A stretch of DNA of 64,000 bases from Marinicella sp. (lineage in GTDB: Bacteria; Pseudomonadota; Gammaproteobacteria; Xanthomonadales; Marinicellaceae): NCBI GenBank assembly GCA_028284365.1, contig JANQRW010000010.1:1-64000 (forward strand), in the 5' to 3' direction. Numbering within the stretch: position 1 is the stretch's first letter; each line of letters begins with the position of its first letter. A program made the position numbers and the translations under genes. Under the pieces are notes generated by a model. It had not been told where the DNA came from. It ran no database searches and saw only the letters and a program-made list of their open reading frames with translations. Shown here one piece after another: positions 49,360 through 57,058 of the stretch.

Positions 49360-50270
49360 TGGAAGGATTATTTCAAGAGATTGACAAAGATATTATCAGG
49401 TGTAATTGGTTAGATTTTCCTGATAAAGAAAATTATCTTTTTGTTAAAAACATAGTAAAAGAAATTAGATTTAATAATAAAGCAATATTGATAAATAAAT
49501 TCATTGGTAAGAATGATACAAAAAGAAAGGCTGCTAAAAAATTACTTGAGTTTGGCTTGATGATTGGAAAACCGGTATCTCAAAGTAGGAACTTGGATTT
49601 TATTGGTAAAGTTGAAGAAAAGAAGTATCCTCAAAATCAAAAAGTAGAAAGAGGCTATAAGTCAAATTGTGAATTAAAATTTCATAATGATAGGTGTGAT
49701 ATTGTTGCATTGTTGTGTTATCAAAAAGCCTCTTCAGGTGGAGAAACAAAGTTAGTTTCTTGCAATAAAGTCTTTTCCATTTTGAAAAAAAAATATCCTG
49801 AGAGCTTAAACATTCACATGAGCAATTTTCCACAAGACTTAAGAGATAGCGCCTTTGGCAAATGGGCAGAAATGCCAATCTTCTCTATTGTAAATAATGA
49901 ATTAATTACTAGGTATGTGAGACGATTCATTGAAGCTAGTCAGTTAATTGAAGATTGCCCGAGACTAACAAGCCTACAAGTAAAAGCACTAGATCATTTA
50001 GATGAAGTGTTGAATATTAAAGATATACATAATAATTTCACATTAAAACCTGGTGATTTGTTGATATTTAACAACCATAAGTTTTTACATGGTAGAACAG
50101 AATTTACAGACTCAATTACCCAAAAAAGGCTGCTGTATAGGCTTTGGCTTTCATATGATCAAAGTGAACAGCTACCTAAAAGCTTTAAACCTGTTTTCAT
50201 GAATACTTCCTCAGGAAAATACAGAGGAGGTGTTTGGCCCAATAATGTAAAAAGAAGATTTATTATTTAA
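49359..50270 (+). CDS. TauD/TfdA-type Fe(II)/2-oxoglutarate oxygenase
   Basis: A 303-residue oxygenase. The metal triad His109-x-Asp111 (FHNDRC) and His244 (LHGRTEF) is visible, with Arg257/Arg261 in KRLLYRLW for 2-oxoglutarate binding. The ATG at 49359 overlaps the AsnB-like stop (TGATG); a TTG one codon upstream is less likely. Last gene of the six-gene operon. Likely hydroxylation or desaturation of an amino-acid-like substrate, as in clavaminate synthase-like enzymes. Confidence 0.8.
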   Translation: MEGLFQEIDKDIIRCNWLDFPDKENYLFVKNIVKEIRFNNKAILINKFIGKNDTKRKAAKKLLEFGLMIGKPVSQSRNLDFIGKVEEKKYPQNQKVERGYKSNCELKFHNDRCDIVALLCYQKASSGGETKLVSCNKVFSILKKKYPESLNIHMSNFPQDLRDSAFGKWAEMPIFSIVNNELITRYVRRFIEASQLIEDCPRLTSLQVKALDHLDEVLNIKDIHNNFTLKPGDLLIFNNHKFLHGRTEFTDSITQKRLLYRLWLSYDQSEQLPKSFKPVFMNTSSGKYRGGVWPNNVKRRFII

Positions 50271-50599
50271 AAATAAAGAGAATGTAATTTCATGCATATA
50301 GTCTACGCATAGTATGATTATTCAAAATTTGCAATTTCATCATATAGCTTTGTATTGCTGCTTGGTAGCCTAAATGTACTTTTGAACCCTCATGTAGCTT
50401 ATCTTAGAAAACTGTTTTTGAATAGTTAACTATATAGGGGTAATATAGGATCAAGATTTTTTAAGTCCCTATATAGTTTTCAGGTATTTGGGGTAAGAAT
50501 GTGGCAAAACTGGTATAACTGGTAAAACTGGCCCGTTACATGATTTCCAGAATTACCAGTTTTACCAGAATTACCACTCTCCCCCCCTCACTCACTCAA
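50271..50599. repeat. Gene-free region with two perfect inverted repeats
   Basis: No gene. A 12-bp perfect inverted repeat (aactatataggg 50428-50439, ccctatatagtt 50467-50478) and a 13-bp one (ctggtaaaactgg 50519-50531, ccagttttaccag 50556-50568) lie between the stop of the oxygenase and the stop of the converging ATPase gene. They could be bidirectional terminators. Given the neighbouring RepA-like gene and repeated actggt/accagt units, an element replication origin is an alternative. Confidence 0.6.
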
Positions 50600-51625
50600 T
50601 CAGTTCAACTTTTCTTTTTTGATTTGGTAAATTGACTGATTATGAGACCCGTTGGTTTTTTCCCAAAGCTCGCCTGAAAACTTTGTTAGCGCTTCAGAGA
50701 CGCTTCTTCTGGATGGTTTAAAAGGATCTTCTGACAATTTTAACTGCTGTTGTATTTCAGTTTGGTTCAAGGGCTGACCCAGCAGAGCCTGTTTTATAAA
50801 AGAAATTTCATCTTTAAACTCTTCCATTTCATCAGACTTTTGTTTTTCATGCTTTTGATAAACAGCCTGTTGATTGGTTAATTTAGTGACGCCATTGACC
50901 ATATCCTCATAAGTCAAAGAGTCATTTTTCAAATATTGATAGGATACCTTTGAAGCCACTTTTCCTCTGTCCTTGATATTTCGAAATTCAACCACTTGTG
51001 ATTCTGATTCTGGATCAGACATTTTGTATATTGCATAAGCACAATCACAATCACTCAAGGTGTCACCAGTACCCTCATAGACAAGTTCTCCATCAGCATC
51101 CAAGTGTTTGTTGCAATGCCCCGCAATGATAATTGTGGCTCCTTTAATACACAGAGATCGAAGCACTTCAAAAAATTCAGAGAGCGATGCCTTGGACATC
51201 ATGTCAGTAAATTTTTTCAGGGTGTCTAGCACGATGACTTTGTTTTTTAAGTCTCCTTCTTCTCCTATTTCTTTGAACAGCTCCATTATCCCTTCTGGTG
51301 AGGATTTTGCTTCATGAGGGTTGATCATATGAAAACCATACTTGTCAGCTATTTTCCCCTTCTCGAATAATCCATTGTAGTTATCATCAGCATTGATATA
51401 AAAAACATCAGAACCTTTTAAACGACCGGCTTTAATGGACTCAATCAGAAAAGACATGATCAGCAGTGTTTTACCAGTATTTGGTTGGGCGTAAAAGAGA
51501 GTAATCTGCCCCAGTAATGCCATCTCATCGATGGCAAAATCTGTTCTCAATAGATTATTCTCAACCTCGGCAAGCCTCTGTGTTACTGAGAGCTTTTTCA
51601 TTTTTTCTAGTTTACTTTGTTTCAT
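50600..51625 (-). CDS. RepA/RecA-like AAA ATPase of the island
   Basis: A 341-residue ATPase with Walker A QPNTGKTLL, Walker B-like KVIVLDTLK, and a helicase-like IAGHCNK motif, as in RepA-type hexameric helicases and DnaB-like RecA folds of small elements. The C-terminal ~80 residues look like a winged-helix DNA-binding tail. The ATG at 51625 overlaps the upstream gene by 4 nt. Probably unwinds the element's replication origin or participates in integration or excision replication. Confidence 0.75.
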   Translation of the reverse strand: MKQSKLEKMKKLSVTQRLAEVENNLLRTDFAIDEMALLGQITLFYAQPNTGKTLLIMSFLIESIKAGRLKGSDVFYINADDNYNGLFEKGKIADKYGFHMINPHEAKSSPEGIMELFKEIGEEGDLKNKVIVLDTLKKFTDMMSKASLSEFFEVLRSLCIKGATIIIAGHCNKHLDADGELVYEGTGDTLSDCDCAYAIYKMSDPESESQVVEFRNIKDRGKVASKVSYQYLKNDSLTYEDMVNGVTKLTNQQAVYQKHEKQKSDEMEEFKDEISFIKQALLGQPLNQTEIQQQLKLSEDPFKPSRRSVSEALTKFSGELWEKTNGSHNQSIYQIKKEKLN

Positions 51626-51897
51626 TCGACCCACCCTACTAAACTGTAATGTGAGACCCGTTGATGAAGTCTTCCAGTTTTATCAATTGCTTGCTTTTTA
51701 ACCTTATCAATTATGGCTCCCTGTTTTACTAGGCTGGCTATGGCTTGTGGTGGGTACATGACCCCCAAATCCTTTAGATCAATGGTGCTGACTTCTTTCT
51801 TCTCAAAAAGTAATGCAATGACTATAGATCTTTGACTGCATGTACTTGGTGATGTTTTATAAGAAATAACGTGTTCAATTAATTTATTTTTATTCAT
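51622..51897 (-). CDS. Small winged-helix-like protein upstream of the RepA-like ATPase
   Basis: A 91-residue protein without recognised family. The pattern of TCSQRSIVIALLF, VSTIDLKDLGVMYPPQAIASLVKQGAII and a final YSLVGW beta-wing-like stretch suggests a winged helix. I chose the second ATG (51897), which has AGGA at proper spacing; the first (51903) is too close. It overlaps the ATPase gene. Probable DNA-binding replication or regulatory role. Confidence 0.55.
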   Translation of the reverse strand: MNKNKLIEHVISYKTSPSTCSQRSIVIALLFEKKEVSTIDLKDLGVMYPPQAIASLVKQGAIIDKVKKQAIDKTGRLHQRVSHYSLVGWVE

Positions 51898-51996
51898 ATT
51901 CATTTCCTGTAGAAATGCATTGAATAATCAATAATGGGTTATAATGGTTTTGTAAAACTGTAATAGGCCCGCTAATGATTATTCATTGCGGGTTTA

Positions 51997-52236
51997 TTAT
52001 TTGTTGATTACATTCTTTGAAGGGTTTGAGTTATTTTGATCCCTTTCCTGGATTCGGCTCTCAATCCACTCCAATACCTCATCCTCAATCCAAGCAACTG
52101 AAGAACCACCTGGAATGAGTTGAATGCTTTTGGGAAAAAGGTTTCTGTTTCTGAGATCGTAGATATAACTCTTTGAAAGACCTGTGATCTTTGTGACTTC
52201 TTTGATTCGTATTAATCTGCTTGCGTTTTTCATCAA
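51997..52236 (-). CDS. AlpA-family regulator
   Basis: A 79-residue helix-turn-helix protein of the AlpA/HTH_17 type (RIKEVTKITGLSKSYIYDLRN, then FPKSIQL and WIEDEVLEWI). Such proteins act as excisionase-like or transcriptional regulators next to P4-type integrases. It is two genes from the integrase on the same strand. Confidence 0.85.
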   Translation of the reverse strand: MMKNASRLIRIKEVTKITGLSKSYIYDLRNRNLFPKSIQLIPGGSSVAWIEDEVLEWIESRIQERDQNNSNPSKNVINK

Positions 52237-52382
52237 TTTTGGCTCCGTAAATGTTAATGAACGTAGGCTCTTATTTGTTCCTAAGAACCCTTTACGGTGT
52301 CGATAATACGATTTGTGCTCGAGAGGCGGCAGTGTGAGAAATTGTGTTTTTTTACACCCCTAAGAATTTTTTTAATTAAATT

Positions 52383-52787
52383 TTATGAATTAAGAATCTG
52401 ATCTTTTATTTTTCTGTATTTACCTCTTTTGTATTCTCCATACAAAGTATCAGCATTTATTTCATCATAGAGAGAAGCGACATATTCACAAGCATCCTCA
52501 TTTGTGTCTCCCGTTTTATTAATGTGAAATGCAACTTCTTTTATAAGATCAAGCCATTTATTTGCTGTATTTTTTTGTTTTTTTCCTCTAAAGTTACCTA
52601 AAAGAAGTTCTCTTAAAAAAGGTTTTAATTCATTAGGTATGGGTTCATCTACTTCAGCATAAGCCCAAATGGCCAATCTAGCTGTGTATCCGCCATCTTT
52701 CAAGTTTTCATAATCCTTCTGTAATAAACGATCCCTGTCATCTTGTGTGATTGGGTTTCTTTTAATGTTTTTTTCGAAGTGATCCAT
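52383..52787 (-). CDS. Uncharacterised 134-residue island protein
   Basis: A soluble, mostly helical, charged protein that I do not recognise. It begins with DHFEKNIKRNPITQDDRDRL and ends with a basic helix (YKRGKYRKIKDQI). It lies between alpA and the integrase, within the element's maintenance module, and could be a replication or regulatory accessory. Confidence 0.55.
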   Translation of the reverse strand: MDHFEKNIKRNPITQDDRDRLLQKDYENLKDGGYTARLAIWAYAEVDEPIPNELKPFLRELLLGNFRGKKQKNTANKWLDLIKEVAFHINKTGDTNEDACEYVASLYDEINADTLYGEYKRGKYRKIKDQILNS

Positions 52788-52814
52788 GTTGATTCCTCAA
52801 ATATATTACACATA

Positions 52815-54026
52815 TTAAGAATTTTTCAATTCATCCAAATAGTCAGCCCAAGCCTGCATCATGATTACTCTTTTATCTAACCACTCTGCTTTGTTATAGG
52901 TTGCTCTGATTCGGTCTTTATTGATATGGGCAAGTTGTAATTCAATGATATCTGGATCAAACCCCAACTCATTGAGCATGGTGCTGGCAGTATGCCTAAA
53001 GCCATGTGAAGTCATATAACCAGTTCCAAATGGTTCCCCAGTGTCAGGGTTAATGATTCTTTTTAATGCATACGTTGTTGTGTTTTCACTGATTGGTTTG
53101 CCTCTACCATGACTGCTGACAAACACATATTCCCCATTCCCCGTTAATGGGTGAATGTCCTTTAAAATGGTTATAGCTTGTCTGGCTAGAGGAACCACGA
53201 GAGCCTTCCCTGTTTTCATTTCACTTGCTGGCAATCTGATTATTTTTTCATCAAAATCCACATATTCCCATTTTAAGAACCTGATATTTTTAGGCCTTAG
53301 AAAAACCAAAGGCATCAATTTGAGTGCTTGTGTGGTTGCGAAATCCTGCCTCTCACTTGGCTTATCAATTTGCTGTAAAAGTACTCTCAGCTCCTCTGGT
53401 GACGTGATGTGGGCAAAATTACCCTTCAGTTTCGAATCTGGTTTAGGTAGTAACTCAGCCAACCCTTGAGCTGGATTATTTTCAACAACACCCAAGATCA
53501 GAATTTCATTGTAAATGCGCCTCAATACATTCGCCATTCTTTGAGCAGTCTCTTTGGCTCCTCGATCACTCATTTTCAAAGTGATTTTTAATAATTCCGC
53601 TGTGGTGAATTCATTTACCCTTTTCTTATCCATGAATGGAATTAAGTTTTTCTGTATGCGTTGTTCTAAATCTTTACGGGTTGATTCCGCCAGGTTTTGC
53701 TTTTCTAACCATTGATTGGCGTAATAGCTAAATCGTTTGTTTTCTAAATCTGCCTCAATACGACTTTTTTCTTTGATTGCCTTTGGGTGAACTCCAATGG
53801 CAACATGCTCTCTGGCCTCTCTGTGAGCGTCTCTGGCTTGTTTTAAGCTGATTTCTGGGTATTTGCCTATGGTATAGGTACCTCTCTTTTTATCGAGCCT
53901 GTAATCATATTTCCAGCATTTATATCCAGATGGTTTGACCTGTAAATACAAGCCACCACCATCAAACAACTTATACAGTTTTGTTTTGGGTTTAGCGCTT
54001 TTGACCTCAGTGTGAGTTAGTGACAT
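52815..54026 (-). CDS. int: P4-type tyrosine integrase
   Basis: A 403-residue site-specific recombinase. The N-terminal arm-binding DUF4102-like domain includes LFDGGGLYLQVKPSG. The catalytic domain has the Arg in FLRPKNIRFL, the HxxR in SHGFRHTAS, a later His in QLAHINKD and the nucleophile Tyr in ATYNK. I chose the ATG at 54026 behind AAGGA; the longer form from 54083 merely translates the accgtca arm repeats. It inserts and excises the island at tRNA-Ser. Confidence 0.93.
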   Translation of the reverse strand: MSLTHTEVKSAKPKTKLYKLFDGGGLYLQVKPSGYKCWKYDYRLDKKRGTYTIGKYPEISLKQARDAHREAREHVAIGVHPKAIKEKSRIEADLENKRFSYYANQWLEKQNLAESTRKDLEQRIQKNLIPFMDKKRVNEFTTAELLKITLKMSDRGAKETAQRMANVLRRIYNEILILGVVENNPAQGLAELLPKPDSKLKGNFAHITSPEELRVLLQQIDKPSERQDFATTQALKLMPLVFLRPKNIRFLKWEYVDFDEKIIRLPASEMKTGKALVVPLARQAITILKDIHPLTGNGEYVFVSSHGRGKPISENTTTYALKRIINPDTGEPFGTGYMTSHGFRHTASTMLNELGFDPDIIELQLAHINKDRIRATYNKAEWLDKRVIMMQAWADYLDELKNS

Positions 54027-54063
54027 ATAACAATCCTTAAAAATGTTTGTTTTGGCTCTGGGA

Positions 54064-54082
54064 ACCGTCAAGGGAACCGTCA
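54064..54082 (+). repeat. Right pair of putative integrase arm-type sites
   Basis: Two direct accgtca copies (54064-54070 and 54076-54082) with a 12-bp period, immediately upstream of the integrase start. The same pair occurs at 33922-33940, 58 bp inside the left end. Confidence 0.7.
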
Positions 54083-54199
54083 AATATATAAGCTATTATA
54101 ATACAGAATGGACTGATAAGGACTGTATATTATTGTTTCTATTAATTTTTTTATTTATTTTAGTAATAAGAAATAGAATATAGAACTACTTGTGGCGTT

Positions 54200-54213
54200 C
54201 TCTCTCACCGCCA
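54200..54213 (+). repeat. Right attachment site (attR core)
   Basis: An exact direct copy of the tRNA-Ser 3' end ctctctcaccgcca. Its last 4 nt begin a 12-bp inverted repeat (54210-54221 with 54235-54246) that would have stood just after the tRNA before integration and may be its terminator. Confidence 0.9.
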
Positions 54214-54234
54214 TAATATCGATGCCTGTGGCAG

Positions 54235-54573
54235 CGATATTATGGCTGTTCGAGACGGTGCCGAAACCTCTGGGTTCGAAAAAAATGACAGGATCATTTT
54301 TTGACGCCACAGGCGCCCGAAGGGGCAAATGCAGGATGCATTTGATCAATCCCTCACTGTCAATATTCTCACACGCCAAACATTAACCACCTGCCACAGG
54401 CATCGATATTATGGCTGTTCGAGACGGTGCCGAAGCCGAGTTGGTTCGAAAAAATTGTCAGGAACAATTTTTGACGCCGTAGGCGCCCGAAGGGGCAAAT
54501 GCAGGATGCATTTGATCAATCCCTCACCATCAATATTCTCACACGCCAAACATTAACCACCTGCCACAGGCAT
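54235..54573. repeat. Two tandem ~169-bp structured repeats
   Basis: Unit 1 (54235-54403) and unit 2 (54404-54573, one base longer) are nearly identical. Each carries an A-rich/T-rich stem with a CAGGA loop, a gcccgaagggc hairpin and an aaatgca-GGA-tgcattt hairpin, and each ends with ctgccacaggcat, whose inverted copy is at 54222-54234. The units differ in the CAGGA stem by paired compensatory changes. Short reading frames here share a C-terminus only because of the repeat. No gene is supported in the rest of the 54083-54619 gap. Confidence 0.75.
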
Positions 54574-54619
54574 CGTCATAGTGATTGATAGAGATGTTCT
54601 TCAAAGCCCAATCACGAGA

Positions 54620-55822
54620 TCAGCAACTTATTATTTTTTGATAAAGCTCGTTCTGCTTAAGCTCATCAATATTTTTTGCGTCGAATGATTTTTCCAAAAA
54701 ATGTACTGACTTTAGAATCTTAAAAGCATCAAACCATTCGTGGACAAACTGTTGCCATCTGGCGACTGAATTAATTTGTTGTAATGCTTTGTTCAAAACT
54801 TTATCGACGTGCCAATATTCATTCAGAGATCGGTCTTGAGGCAGTTGATTTTCGCTGAAATAACTCAGTAAATCTTCATGCCAAATTCTTAATCGTTCAA
54901 ATATCATCGGATGATAATAAGTAAACTCTTTACCCGCAGCCAGCTGTTCTTTTATCTTAATAACTGCTGGCCCTGTACCAAAAGGCACCCTGTCTGATTG
55001 TCTGACCCTGATTTTAACCACTGGTTCGCTGGGCTGCTCAATGCGACCCACTTTGGCCAATTTATTCAACAGATAAAAGTCTTCCCCGCCACTTCGGCAT
55101 GGAAAACCTCGAACTTTTGCATAAGCGTGGGCATGAACCACAAGTGTACTGCCTAAGGGGATGTGGTCATATGCAGCACCTATGTGCTTCACACCTTGCT
55201 GGTAGTATTTGAGTCTGAAATCATACCTCTCCTGGTAACCACCCAACACCGGATCATCTGTTATGTGACTGAAATTAAGACTGATCGCTGTCCCATCAGG
55301 GCATTGCTTGCACACCTGAAAATAATCATCAGGTAACTCTACATCGGCATCAGTACTGAATATCCAGGGTTCTGTGACAAAACCTGTTTGAATCAAAGCA
55401 CAAGCAGTATCAGCAGCTATGCGTCTGGCCAATCCCACACCGTCATTATGATGAAAAGCTTGCTCATTGAAATCCAGAAACAGGGCATCTGGCAAATCAC
55501 CTTCTGTTAATAAAAAGTGTTTTTCTGAAAGAGCTGTGACCTGTGGATATGAGGTCATCAGGTGTTGTTTGAAGGATTCATTTTGATATTTCCACAAAGC
55601 TGTTTTCTGGTGTTTATCAGGTCGATTAAGAATGATGATTAACAATACCGATGGTGCAATTAAATTTCGAAAAATCACATCAAGACAATACAAAGATTCA
55701 CCACAAATCGGAAGAATCATCACATACTCCCAGGATTTGTCTGCTGGAAAGCTGCTTAAATCAACTGTTTGACTATACTTTTCTATATAGGTTTTTAGTT
55801 GATTTGATTGAGATTTTTTCAA
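54620..55822 (-). CDS. Glycosyltransferase family 2-like protein
   Basis: A 400-residue cytoplasmic glycosyltransferase. The N-terminal VMILPICGES beta-strand and the DxD-type metal motif STDADVELP fit the GT-A fold. SGGEDFYLLNKLAKVG resembles the acceptor/base motif. No membrane helix is apparent. The ATG overlaps the miaE stop (ATGA). The product is not identifiable. First chromosomal gene after the island. Confidence 0.75.
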   Translation of the reverse strand: MKKSQSNQLKTYIEKYSQTVDLSSFPADKSWEYVMILPICGESLYCLDVIFRNLIAPSVLLIIILNRPDKHQKTALWKYQNESFKQHLMTSYPQVTALSEKHFLLTEGDLPDALFLDFNEQAFHHNDGVGLARRIAADTACALIQTGFVTEPWIFSTDADVELPDDYFQVCKQCPDGTAISLNFSHITDDPVLGGYQERYDFRLKYYQQGVKHIGAAYDHIPLGSTLVVHAHAYAKVRGFPCRSGGEDFYLLNKLAKVGRIEQPSEPVVKIRVRQSDRVPFGTGPAVIKIKEQLAAGKEFTYYHPMIFERLRIWHEDLLSYFSENQLPQDRSLNEYWHVDKVLNKALQQINSVARWQQFVHEWFDAFKILKSVHFLEKSFDAKNIDELKQNELYQKIISC

Positions 55823-56403
55823 TGCACTGCGGCACGAAAAGGCAAGTTTTCAACGATTTCTGCTTCGGCATCAAGTAGCTCATCTAATCTGGCTATAACT
55901 TCAACTGAATCATAGTATTGGTGTGCCAGCTTGACAAATAAGGTGTAATGCCGATATTCAGCCTTAGCCAAACGCACATAGAAATCTTTCATCTTGGCAT
56001 CTTGTAAGGCTTCACCCATCATCATAAAACGCTCATGACCTCTTTTTTCCACAATACTGAAAATCAATAAGCGGTCCAGTAAATACACCCGGCCATCTTT
56101 TCTGATTAAACCCAACAGTGCTTTTATGTATGGATCTTTCTCATCATTGTCTTGCTGCAAACCGCGATCAAGCATGATCTTCATAACTTCACGAAAATGA
56201 GCCATCTCTTCCATGGCCAAATCAATCATACCACGAATTAAATCTGGCTTATCTGGGTAGTGCTGTACCATAGACATAGCCAGTGCCGCGGCTTTCCGCT
56301 CACATGCTGCATGGTCTTTTAAGAAAGAATTAAAATCGGCTTTGGCCACATTAACCCACTCGGGTGAGGTTTTGACCCGAAGTTCGTATTCCGTTTTACT
56401 CAT
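55819..56403 (-). CDS. miaE: tRNA 2-methylthio-N6-isopentenyladenosine hydroxylase
   Basis: A 194-residue diiron enzyme hydroxylating the modified A37 of tRNA. The ferritin-like iron ligands are seen in AMEEMAHF, EKRGHERF and KAEYRHYTLF (ExxH pairs). Length is normal for MiaE. It is 1 bp downstream of the response-regulator gene, an unusual but clear linkage. Confidence 0.88.
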   Translation of the reverse strand: MSKTEYELRVKTSPEWVNVAKADFNSFLKDHAACERKAAALAMSMVQHYPDKPDLIRGMIDLAMEEMAHFREVMKIMLDRGLQQDNDEKDPYIKALLGLIRKDGRVYLLDRLLIFSIVEKRGHERFMMMGEALQDAKMKDFYVRLAKAEYRHYTLFVKLAHQYYDSVEVIARLDELLDAEAEIVENLPFRAAVH

Positions 56404-56404
56404 C

Positions 56405-57046
56405 TTAAATCAGTCCCAGCTCCAGCGCTTTTAACACAGCTCTGGTGCGATCACGAACACCGAGTTTTGATAATATATTTGAGACATGGTTTTTAACTGT
56501 TCCTTCAGCCACAAAAATTGAATTAGCAATTTCTTTATTACTGTAGCCACCAGCCATTAAGCGTAAAATTTCAGTTTCCCGGTTGGTCAGAGGATCTGGT
56601 CTCTCAAAACTGATAAAATCATTCTTTAAGCCTTCAACACTTTCCAAAATGCGTTCGGTGATTTGAGGCCTAACGATGGTTTTGCCTTCAGCTACCTGCT
56701 TAATCCCTTCAACCAACTCTTCCAGTGGTACATCTTTCAATAAATACCCTTTAGCCCCGGCTTTAACCCCAGCAAGAATCAATTCTTCATCATCAAAAGT
56801 CGTTAATATGATGGTCGGAGGTAATTGATTTGCCTGGGAAAGTTCATGTAATACATCTAAACCAGACATACCAGGCATGCGCATATCCAACAAAACCACA
56901 TCTGGATTTAACTCTGGCACCATTTCCAAGGCTTCCTGCCCAGATTTCGCTTCACCAATGACCTCAATATCATCTGCTATTTCTAACAAGGCCTGTACGC
57001 CCTGCCTCACTAAGTTTTGGTCATCTACCAGTAATACTTTTATCAT
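56405..57046 (-). CDS. NarL/LuxR-type response regulator
   Basis: A 213-residue two-component regulator. The receiver domain has the phospho-acceptor Asp54 in VVLLDMRMPG and the LKDVPLEEL lysine. The LuxR HTH is in the C-terminal 65 residues (LTNRETEILRLMAGGYSNKEIA then VKNHVSNILSKL). It is 12 bp downstream of its sensor kinase. Targets unknown. Confidence 0.93.
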   Translation of the reverse strand: MIKVLLVDDQNLVRQGVQALLEIADDIEVIGEAKSGQEALEMVPELNPDVVLLDMRMPGMSGLDVLHELSQANQLPPTIILTTFDDEELILAGVKAGAKGYLLKDVPLEELVEGIKQVAEGKTIVRPQITERILESVEGLKNDFISFERPDPLTNRETEILRLMAGGYSNKEIANSIFVAEGTVKNHVSNILSKLGVRDRTRAVLKALELGLI

Positions 57047-57058
57047 GTGTTTCTCAAT

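Larger units (their letters stand above)
33851..54213. mobile_element. Genomic island integrated at tRNA-Ser(GGA), ~20.4 kb
   Basis: The element is bounded by 14-bp direct repeats, one in the tRNA 3' end and one 119 bp beyond the accgtca arm repeats. It encodes a P4-type tyrosine integrase, an AlpA regulator and a RepA/RecA-like ATPase at its right end. Cargo is a type III restriction-modification operon, a DUF3883 nuclease-like protein and an AT-rich biosynthetic-type cluster. There are no capsid, tail or conjugation genes, so it is a satellite-like or mobilisable island. The integrase is at the tRNA-distal end, whereas in many P4-type islands it is beside the tRNA. Confidence 0.92.

Noticed and set aside
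54027..54083. 19-residue N-terminal extension of the integrase
   Set aside because: It only translates the accgtca arm repeats, and a proper ribosome site precedes the ATG at 54026.
33865..54199. Full prophage
   Set aside because: No capsid, portal, terminase, tail or lysis genes are present; only integration, regulation and replication functions plus cargo.
54155..54556. Three overlapping short reading frames in the attR/repeat region, two with the same C-terminus
   Set aside because: The similarity comes from the tandem DNA repeat, they cross several hairpins, and differences between units preserve stems rather than codons.
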